In this document: positions 57,670 to 64,000 of the stretch, piece after piece | Layout of the letters: each line of letters begins with the position of its first letter | How positions within the stretch are numbered: position 1 is the first letter of the stretch | DNA from: Hoeflea phototrophica DFL-43 | Lineage (GTDB): Bacteria > Pseudomonadota > Alphaproteobacteria > Rhizobiales > Rhizobiaceae | DNA: 64,000 bases | Assembly (NCBI RefSeq): GCF_000154705.2 | Contig: NZ_CM002917.1 | Coordinates: 4,063,353-4,127,352, forward strand | Direction: 5' to 3' | The notes under the pieces: generated by a model | What the model was told of the DNA's origin: nothing | The model's database searches: none | What the model saw: only the letters and a program-made list of their open reading frames with translations | Translations under genes and position numbers: made by a program

Positions 57670-58614
57670 CTACTCGGCGGCCTCGCCCGTGTTGCTTTTG
57701 GGTCCGTTGCGGCCGAAATTGGGCGCAGCGGTATCCTGACCTGCCTCGACAATCGAGCGCCGGATGCCACGCGTTCGGGTAAACATCTCGAACAGCTTGT
57801 CACCATCACCCCAGCGAATTGCCCGTTGCAGCGATGACAGATCCTCCGAGAAACGCGCCAGCATTTCCAGAAGCGCATCCTTGTTGTGCAGGCACACATC
57901 CCGCCACATCACCGGATCGGACGCCGCCAGACGGGTGAAATCGCGAAAACCCGAAGCCGAATACTTGATCACTTCGGATTTGGTCACTGTTTCCAGATCG
58001 TCGGCCGTTCCCACAATGTTGTAGGCGATGATATGCGGCAAATGCGACACGATCGCCAGCACCCGGTCATGGTGGTCGGGATCCATCTCCTCAACCGTCG
58101 ATCCACAGGCTTCCCAGAAAGAGCGAAGCCGGGCGATCGCATCCACGTCCGCATCCGGCAGCGGCGTCAGGATGCACCAGCGGTTCTCAAACAGCTCGGC
58201 AAATCCGGCCTCAGGGCCGCTTTGTTCGGTACCGGCAATCGGGTGCCCGGCGATGAAATGCGCATGCGCCGGGATGTGCGGCGCCATTTGGCTGACCACA
58301 GAAGCCTTGGTGGAGCCAACATCGGTCACGATCGCACCCGGCTTGAGATGCGAGCCGATTTCCCTCGCAACGGCCTCGGACGCACCAACAGGAACAGACA
58401 CGATCACCAGATCAGCATCACGAACCGCTTCGGCATTCGATGTATGGTAGCTGTCTCCCAGACCAAGCTCACGGGCAGTGTCGAGCGTCGCCGCACTCCG
58501 CGTTGCGATTGCGACATGACTGGCCAGCCCCTTGGCCGCTATGACGCGCGCCAGGGACGAGCCGATTAGGCCGATGCCGATCAGGGCAATGGTATCAAAC
58601 ATGGGCTTGGTCAT
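57670..58614 (-). CDS. tyrC: Prephenate/arogenate (cyclohexadienyl) dehydrogenase
   Basis: NAD(P)-dependent step in tyrosine synthesis. 314 aa. Rossmann motif IALIGIGLIGSSLARVI, VTDVGSTKASV, and the substrate His in FIAGHPIAGTEQSG. It follows hisC by 2 nt, the fixed rhizobial pairing; HisC-type aminotransferases can also serve aromatic synthesis. Confidence 0.95.
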   Translation of the reverse strand: MTKPMFDTIALIGIGLIGSSLARVIAAKGLASHVAIATRSAATLDTARELGLGDSYHTSNAEAVRDADLVIVSVPVGASEAVAREIGSHLKPGAIVTDVGSTKASVVSQMAPHIPAHAHFIAGHPIAGTEQSGPEAGFAELFENRWCILTPLPDADVDAIARLRSFWEACGSTVEEMDPDHHDRVLAIVSHLPHIIAYNIVGTADDLETVTKSEVIKYSASGFRDFTRLAASDPVMWRDVCLHNKDALLEMLARFSEDLSSLQRAIRWGDGDKLFEMFTRTRGIRRSIVEAGQDTAAPNFGRNGPKSNTGEAAE

Positions 58615-58616
58615 GG

Positions 58617-59720
58617 CTACCGGGCCATAAATGTCGTGAGCGCGTCGATAACACCAAGATTGGCCTCTTCGCTGCCGATCGTCATTCTCAGCGCGTCTGG
58701 AAGACCGTAGCCTGCGACCCGCCGCAGAACAAATCCGCGCGATCCCAGATACTCGTCTGCTTCCGCTGCTGTCTTGCCCGGCGTCTGGGGAAAATGCACC
58801 AGAACGAAATTGCCCACCGACGGGGTCACCTTAAGGCCAAGCCCTTCGAGCGCGTCACAGACCTTCCCCAGCCACAAATCATTGTGCGCAACAGCGCGAT
58901 CGATATGTGCGCGATCACCGATCGCAGCAGCGCCTGCAATAATGGCAAGCGCATTCACATTGAAAGGCCCGCGCACCCGGTTGCACGCGTCGATGATAGC
59001 CTCATGCGCATACATCCAACCGATCCTGAGGCCCGCAAGCCCGTGGATCTTTGAAAAAGTTCGCGTCATCACGACATTCGGGTGGCTCGAGACCAGCTCG
59101 ATACCCGCCTCGTAATCGTTGCGGCGGACATATTCCGCATAGGCCGCATCCAGCACCAGAACCACATCGGACGGCAAGCCGGCATGCAGCCGCCGGACTT
59201 CGCTGACCGGGATATAGGTGCCGGTCGGGTTGTTGGGATTGGCCAGGAAGACGATCTTCGTCTTTTCCGTCACGGCAGCAAGGATCTGGTCCACATCTGC
59301 GACCAGTCCGTCCGTGTCAGGCACCGAGACCGGCGTTGCTCCGGCGGCCAGGATCTGGATCTTGTAGACCAGGAATCCATGTTCGGTGAACACCCCCTCA
59401 TCACCCGGACCCAGATAGGTTTGGCACAACAGCGAGAGCAACTCATCCGATCCATTGCCACACAGGATGTTGCCGGAATTGAGGCCATGTGCCCGTGCAA
59501 TCGCGTCGCGCAGAACATGTGCCGACCCATCAGGATAAATCGCCAGATCGGCGCTATTCTCGGCGATCGCTTCGGCCACCTTGGGGCTCGGTCCAAGCGG
59601 CGTTTCATTGGATGAAAGTTTGTAGACCTTCGCGGCGCCATCCACTTTTTCGCGCCCCGGAACATAGGCGGCGATCTCCAGAACGCTGGGTTTTGGACGT
59701 GGCATATCGGTGCTGCTCAT
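58617..59720 (-). CDS. hisC: Histidinol-phosphate aminotransferase
   Basis: PLP aminotransferase (367 aa) acting in histidine synthesis and possibly on aromatic keto acids. N-terminal [26 protein letters not shown], and the PLP lysine in [17 protein letters not shown]. Forms an operon with the cyclohexadienyl dehydrogenase. Confidence 0.95.
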   Translation of the reverse strand: MSSTDMPRPKPSVLEIAAYVPGREKVDGAAKVYKLSSNETPLGPSPKVAEAIAENSADLAIYPDGSAHVLRDAIARAHGLNSGNILCGNGSDELLSLLCQTYLGPGDEGVFTEHGFLVYKIQILAAGATPVSVPDTDGLVADVDQILAAVTEKTKIVFLANPNNPTGTYIPVSEVRRLHAGLPSDVVLVLDAAYAEYVRRNDYEAGIELVSSHPNVVMTRTFSKIHGLAGLRIGWMYAHEAIIDACNRVRGPFNVNALAIIAGAAAIGDRAHIDRAVAHNDLWLGKVCDALEGLGLKVTPSVGNFVLVHFPQTPGKTAAEADEYLGSRGFVLRRVAGYGLPDALRMTIGSEEANLGVIDALTTFMAR

Positions 59721-59838
59721 CGAAACGATTCCTTGCTTGCGGACTGTCCATTGTCAGGACATGAAGCGGAGATAACCTCTTGCGGCGGTCTTGTCGAGAG
59801 AGTGCCGCAGTGCACTCACTGGCAGATCTGCGGTCGGC

Positions 59839-60585
59839 TCAAACCGTCTTTCGATGCGAGGCACGGGAGGTCTGTGGCGACAGCACCGGAACGAACACCC
59901 GGCGCGAGGCACGCTGCGCAACCGGCAGGCCTTGATACAGCCGTTTTTGCGCCTCAACCACGATCACACCGGAAAACACCGGCCACATGCGCCTTCCCAG
60001 TCGTTCAAAGATGCTGCGCAGGCGCATAACAACCACCCGCTGAGACGGCGGAAAAAACAGCGCTTCGGCAAAGGCGCCCGGCGTGAAATTGCTCTCGCGC
60101 AACAGCCGGACCAACTGTCCGCGCGAATAGGGCCGGCCCGCACCAAAGGGCGTATGCTCGAACCGCGCCCAGACACCACGCCGGTTGGGCGCAACAATCA
60201 CCAGCCGCCCGCCCGGCGCAAGCACCCGCCACAGCTCCTTGAGAGTCTCGCGCGGATTCTCCGCAAACTCGAGCGAGTGCACCATAAGGACACGGTCAAG
60301 CGACGCATCGGCCAGCGGCAATTCCTCGTCAAAAACCAGGGCGGTTGCCGACGGGCCTCCAGCAGGCCAGTTCACCGCACCCTGGCCTGCAGGCATGAAA
60401 GCAAATGTCCGTTCTGCATCAGGCCGGAACCGGTCGAGATAGGGCGCGGCATAGCCAAGCCCCATCAAGCGTTCACCGGGAAGGTTTGCCCATATCGAGG
60501 ACAACGCCATCGCAACCGACTGTTCTGCCAGCAGGCCCAGCCGTGTGTGATAGAATTGTCTGAGATCGACGATATCGGCATGCAT
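59839..60585 (-). CDS. Class I SAM-dependent methyltransferase
   Basis: About 248 aa from MHADIVDLRQFYHTRLG (an ATG 5 codons upstream is also possible). The methyltransferase core has ALVFDEELPLADASLDRVLMVHSLEF and LKELWRVLAPGGRLVIVAPNRRG; the C-terminus is basic. A methyltransferase of this type is divergent from gloB in many Rhizobiales. Substrate unknown. Confidence 0.88.
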   Translation of the reverse strand: MHADIVDLRQFYHTRLGLLAEQSVAMALSSIWANLPGERLMGLGYAAPYLDRFRPDAERTFAFMPAGQGAVNWPAGGPSATALVFDEELPLADASLDRVLMVHSLEFAENPRETLKELWRVLAPGGRLVIVAPNRRGVWARFEHTPFGAGRPYSRGQLVRLLRESNFTPGAFAEALFFPPSQRVVVMRLRSIFERLGRRMWPVFSGVIVVEAQKRLYQGLPVAQRASRRVFVPVLSPQTSRASHRKTV

Positions 60586-60793
60586 GAAACATGTCTCCAA
60601 ACAGGGCAGATCATTTTGCCAAAGACACTACACCCAAATCCTGCCGAAATTGCCAGCAAAAACAATTCCATCTGATCGCGATAAGCGCGTCTGCGAAAAC
60701 AGCCAGGCACCGATCTCCAGCCTCCAAGGTGACGTCGTCCGATACCCGCGTTATGCTCTTTGCATTGATTCCGCAGCCGGGAGGCGAACACGC

Positions 60794-61564
60794 GTGACAA
60801 GTTTGATTATTGAACAGTTTATGTGCCGGCAGGACAATTTTGGCGTCATCCTGCACGATTCCCTCACCGGCGAAACGGCAACGATTGATGCGCCGGATGG
60901 GAGCGTTATCGCATCGCATTTGAGGCCCGGATCCTGGAAGCTGACGCATCTGCTGATCACCCATCATCATCCAGATCACGTCGAAGGAATTCCTGCGCTT
61001 TCGGAAACCTATTCGCCAAGAGTGATCGGACCTGCCGCGGAGGCTGCGAAAATCAGGGGCCTGACCGACACTCTCCGTGACGGCGATACATTCGAGTTTG
61101 CAGGCCGCAAAGTGGAAGTGATTTCAACACCGGGCCATACCGCAGGCCACATCTGCTTCCACATTCCCGACGAGCAATTGCTGTTTGCAGGCGACACCCT
61201 TTTCGCACTTGGCTGTGGTCGGTTGTTCGAGGGGTCACCGGGAGACATGTTTGCCTCTCTCACCCGTCTTGCCGCACTTCCCGACGAGACGCGGGTCTAT
61301 TGCGGCCACGAATACACAAGGTCCAATGCGGCTTTCGCAGTCACGGTCGACCCAGACAATTCGGAGTTGGCCAAGCGGAGAGCAGAAATCGAAGGTCTGG
61401 TCGAAAAAGGCCTCGCGACCCTGCCAACCACAATCGGGTTCGAAAAGCGGACCAATCCATTCATGCGCGCCGGCGACCCCGCCATCCGAAGAACACTCGG
61501 CATGGAGAATGCCAGTGAGCTCGAGGTTTTCACTGAACTGCGCGCACGCAAGGATCGATTCTGA
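60794..61564 (+). CDS. gloB: Hydroxyacylglutathione hydrolase (glyoxalase II)
   Basis: Hydrolyses S-lactoylglutathione to lactate and glutathione. Metallo-beta-lactamase fold with binuclear site LLITHHHPDHVEG (THHHPDH), TPGHTAGHICFH, AGDTLFALGCGRLFEG and YCGHEYT. I choose GTG at 60794 with GGGAGG 7-8 nt upstream; this gives 256 aa, the usual length, and drops 70 unrelated residues. It is 2 nt before the cupin gene. Confidence 0.95.
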   Translation: MTSLIIEQFMCRQDNFGVILHDSLTGETATIDAPDGSVIASHLRPGSWKLTHLLITHHHPDHVEGIPALSETYSPRVIGPAAEAAKIRGLTDTLRDGDTFEFAGRKVEVISTPGHTAGHICFHIPDEQLLFAGDTLFALGCGRLFEGSPGDMFASLTRLAALPDETRVYCGHEYTRSNAAFAVTVDPDNSELAKRRAEIEGLVEKGLATLPTTIGFEKRTNPFMRAGDPAIRRTLGMENASELEVFTELRARKDRF

Positions 61565-61566
61565 CC

Positions 61567-62037
61567 ATGACAAATGAACTATCCGCCCAGGAGATCATCG
61601 CCCTGCTCAAGATGCAGACACACCCGGAGGGTGGCTGGTATTGCGAGACTTTTCGCGACCCCGAAGGTGGCGCACGCGGGCATTCAACCGCGATCTACTA
61701 TCTGCTTGAAGGCGGTGATTGTTCGCATTGGCATCGCGTCACGGATGCCGCCGAGATCTGGCATTGGTATGGAGGCGGGCCTTTGGCCCTGACCCTGTCT
61801 GACGATGGGTGCAATGCCCAGTCCCACAGACTTGGGATGAACCTGGCCGCAGGCGAACGCCCGCAACTGGTTGTTCCGGCGAATTGCTGGCAGACAGCGG
61901 CTTCACTGGGCACCTGGACGCTGGTCGGCTGCACCGTCGCACCAGGCTTTGAATTCTCAAGCTTCGAAATGGCGCCACCCGACTGGCGGCCCTCGCCCTA
62001 TGACGGTGCGCCACTCAAGCCAGAAGGCCAAGGGTGA
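61567..62037 (+). CDS. Cupin family protein, DUF985
   Basis: 156-aa single cupin. Typical motifs: LKMQTHPEGGWYCETFRDPE, SHWHRVTDAAEIWHWYGGGPL and VPANCWQTAASLGTWTLVGCTVAPGFEFSSFEMA. The His residues suggest a metal site. Structural family resembles sugar-isomerase cupins; reaction unknown. It is coupled to gloB. Confidence 0.92.
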   Translation: MTNELSAQEIIALLKMQTHPEGGWYCETFRDPEGGARGHSTAIYYLLEGGDCSHWHRVTDAAEIWHWYGGGPLALTLSDDGCNAQSHRLGMNLAAGERPQLVVPANCWQTAASLGTWTLVGCTVAPGFEFSSFEMAPPDWRPSPYDGAPLKPEGQG

Positions 62038-62072
62038 TCAACACCTCCAAGTCGGCAGAACAATCAAACCAT

Positions 62073-62948
62073 TCACACACTTTTCTTCCCACGCAGCATG
62101 TCATAGGCGGCAATCAGCGCACCCCCGGTAATCAGCAAACACGCAACGGCTATGGCGATGCTTGCTTCGCCGTAGCCGAACAGAATGAGAATCAGCGTAG
62201 ACAACAGCGGAGCGGTGTAACTCGAAACGCCGAGAACCTGGATATCGCCGTGTTTCACGCCATAGTCCCAAGCATAAAATGACAGCCCGACGGGCCCCAG
62301 ACCCAGTCCCAGAACCGCAAGCCACTGATTGGCGCTTCCGGGCCAGACTGTGGTTTCGAGCGCCAGATGGCAAAGCAGCGACAAGACCGCCGTCAGCAGG
62401 CAGAACCCAGTGATCACATCGGTTGGTGTCTCACCGAACTGTCGCGACAACAGCGAATAGCCCGACCAGGTGAGCGCACAGAGGATCGCCGCGCCGTAGC
62501 CAATGAAACTGCCGCCGCCAAGCCCACCCTCTGCACCGCGCAACAGGATCAATGCCGTACCGGCCAGCCCCATCAGCGCACCGACAATATGCTTCCATGT
62601 CAGGCGTTCACCTGGCAGCAGGGCCGAACCAACCACAATCAGCAGCGGCCAGAGATAGGCAATCAGGCCGGCCTCGACAGCAGGGGCGTTTCTCAGCGCC
62701 GTAAAATACAGGAAATGATAGCCAAACAGCCCGAACAGGCCGAGCGCCCAGACCTTGACCGGCTGCCGCAGTGCCCGAAACCGGGTGGGTTGCCGCAACA
62801 TCACCGAAAGCCCGATAAGCGATGCAATCAGGAAACAGATCGCCGAAAGCTGAAATGGTGGCACCGCCCCCGACGCCGCAGTGAACAGAGCCAGCGCCGA
62901 CCACATCAGAACCGCCGAAAAACCAATCAATGTGGGGAGATTGCGCAA
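62073..62948 (-). CDS. DMT superfamily exporter, YddG-like
   Basis: EamA-type transporter of 291 aa with ten membrane segments in two repeats. The N-terminal MRNLPTLIGFSAVLMWSALALFT and FLYFTALRNAPAVEAGLIAYLWPLLIVV resemble the aromatic amino-acid exporter YddG. Export of aromatic amino acids is an inference from the family. Confidence 0.88.
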   Translation of the reverse strand: MRNLPTLIGFSAVLMWSALALFTAASGAVPPFQLSAICFLIASLIGLSVMLRQPTRFRALRQPVKVWALGLFGLFGYHFLYFTALRNAPAVEAGLIAYLWPLLIVVGSALLPGERLTWKHIVGALMGLAGTALILLRGAEGGLGGGSFIGYGAAILCALTWSGYSLLSRQFGETPTDVITGFCLLTAVLSLLCHLALETTVWPGSANQWLAVLGLGLGPVGLSFYAWDYGVKHGDIQVLGVSSYTAPLLSTLILILFGYGEASIAIAVACLLITGGALIAAYDMLRGKKSV

Positions 62949-63039
62949 GATGGCCCCGGAAACACTTTAGAACTAACAGCAGCCCTTAGCTCAAATCCAT
63001 GCGGCAGGGAAAGCCGCAATCATGGCAATCGTTGCGTCG

Positions 63040-63840
63040 CTACCCGCCAAACCGTGTCGCAGCAACGATCACCTGCCCCACCTTCGTGGGAACCTTGGCA
63101 TAGACAGGCGCATAGAAGCCGCCCTCCTCGTGCTTGGCATACCAGACCTCCATACTGGTCAGATTGCGCAGATAGGCAATGGACGAGGAGTTTTTGCGGT
63201 AACCGGCTTTTGGTTCGAAACGAATTCCGCAGACAATCGCATCACCCTCGAAACCCTTGGCGCGAAAAGGCCGTTGTCCCTTGGGCGAGAGATGCAGCGT
63301 CACCCGCGACTGACCGTCGAATATCGGTACGCTGCGTGGACAGACCTGGGAGCCGGCCGGGAACATCAGACCAGAGAGCGGATCAAGCACCGAACTGAGA
63401 TCCTTGTCCGATATCGGAACCCAGTTCGAGCCACGCGCCTTGCGCGCCGGATCATGCGTTGTCGATTTGACATCGCCGTCGCGGAACTCGATGTCGGTGC
63501 GTTGGGCCTTGCGACCGCTCGAATAGGCGACGCTAAATTGTGACGCCAGGAAACGGTCTGCTGTCAGCTTCCCGGAAACACTGGCAGTGCCGCGGGTTTT
63601 TGAAACGATGTCCGAGAGGGTGGATGTGCGCAATGTGCCGGAAACACGATAACTGGTGCCTTCGACCTCGGTTACGAAATTGAGATAGGCGACCGGCAAG
63701 CCCACCAGCGAGACCGAGTAATCCGCATGAACCTGCACCGGTTCGGCCGCCGCCACAGGTGGTTTCGCGAAAACCAGAACAGCCAGAACCAGAGCCGACA
63801 CCAGCATGCAGCGACAACCTGCATAATCCATCCGTCCCAT
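63040..63840 (-). CDS. DUF3108 domain-containing periplasmic protein
   Basis: 266 aa from the ATG at 63840, which has AGGAGG just upstream; the in-frame extension to 63900 is not needed. Signal peptide (MLVSALVLAVLVFAKPPVAAAE) followed by a beta-rich domain: YSVSLVGLPVAYLNFVTEV, LDPLSGLMFPAG and ending PTKVGQVIVAATRFGG. Function unknown. In related genomes the rpmB gene is nearby; it would lie beyond the window. Confidence 0.88.
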   Translation of the reverse strand: MGRMDYAGCRCMLVSALVLAVLVFAKPPVAAAEPVQVHADYSVSLVGLPVAYLNFVTEVEGTSYRVSGTLRTSTLSDIVSKTRGTASVSGKLTADRFLASQFSVAYSSGRKAQRTDIEFRDGDVKSTTHDPARKARGSNWVPISDKDLSSVLDPLSGLMFPAGSQVCPRSVPIFDGQSRVTLHLSPKGQRPFRAKGFEGDAIVCGIRFEPKAGYRKNSSSIAYLRNLTSMEVWYAKHEEGGFYAPVYAKVPTKVGQVIVAATRFGG

Positions 63841-63900
63841 ATGACCTCCTGAGCGGCTCATTTTTGCACCAACCGCAAAGCCATTCTCCGCAATGAGCAT

Positions 63901-64000
63901 GGCTCAGAATGCGGCATTTCAATGCTGATCGCCAGATAAAGCTTCCCATAGCCATCTTCAGGCAGCTATAAGCGCCTTTGTGATCTCTCCCGGCTTGACG
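63901..64000. other. Window end without a gene
   Basis: About 100 bp upstream of the DUF3108 gene. No recognised feature. Confidence 0.3.

Overview
The window reads as a stretch of GC-rich chromosome from an alphaproteobacterium of the order Rhizobiales (Hyphomicrobiales), most like the Rhizobiaceae. This rests on protein families and gene order typical of that group: DUF4167 protein–clpB, lysC–ptsP–prfA–prmC, argJ with a parvulin isomerase beside secA, TIGR02302–cpdR, ftsE/ftsX–plsC, hisC–cyclohexadienyl dehydrogenase and a methyltransferase opposite gloB. A marine Hoeflea-like genus is possible, but I cannot fix the genus from sequence alone. Nearly all of the DNA is ordinary core genome, densely packed with short operons.

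Layout. 0.2–12 kb: an M23 cell-wall peptidase converging on clpB, then a leftward block of DUF4167 protein, prmC, prfA, ptsP and lysC (protein quality control, translation termination, nitrogen PTS, aspartate pathway). 12–17 kb: ubiG, a leftward operon comF–grxC–nitrilase–DUF1178–DUF3291, and a BioC-like methyltransferase facing the other way. 17–24 kb: leftward ppi–argJ–GNAT–mutT, divergent from secA. 24–28 kb: a Wzx-type flippase with a BioF2-type acyltransferase (surface polysaccharide), then an acyl-CoA synthetase.

28.48–32.46 kb is the one accessory region. It is a very small (about 4 kb) integrative element lodged in the 3' end of a tRNA-Leu(CAA) gene and bounded by 19-bp direct repeats. 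It holds a tyrosine integrase, a lone BRO-N domain protein and several small proteins of unknown function, plus repeated non-coding motifs. I see no replication, transfer, capsid or recognisable defence gene.

32.5–44 kb: exoD, dsbB, an HNH nuclease, a DNA glycosylase, gluQ, a BrkB-type membrane protein, a rightward run of SDR, HIG1 protein, cobalamin adenosyltransferase and rhomboid protease, then etfBA and a 3-hydroxyacyl-CoA dehydrogenase. A DUF4442 thioesterase-like gene broken by a one-base frameshift follows, then a small DUF2892 gene behind an AT-rich palindrome. 44–51 kb: tlpA divergent from argH–lptM–lysA, a large TIGR02302 membrane protein, cpdR and hpt. 52–58 kb: ftsE–ftsX (with a perfect CtrA-type box upstream), a YdcF protein, plsC, a gamma-glutamylcyclotransferase and a DUF2125 protein. 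57.6–64 kb: tyrosine and histidine biosynthesis, a methyltransferase, gloB with a cupin, a YddG-type exporter and a DUF3108 periplasmic protein.

Themes: amino-acid biosynthesis (Lys/Thr, Arg, Tyr, His), envelope and cell division (M23, FtsEX, PlsC, LptM, Wzx), electron transfer and acyl-CoA metabolism (EtfAB, HBD, acyl-CoA synthetase) and redox folding (DsbB, TlpA, Grx). The best leads for something undescribed are the mini-element and its repeat motifs, the frameshifted gene, and several candidate operators and one candidate structured RNA.
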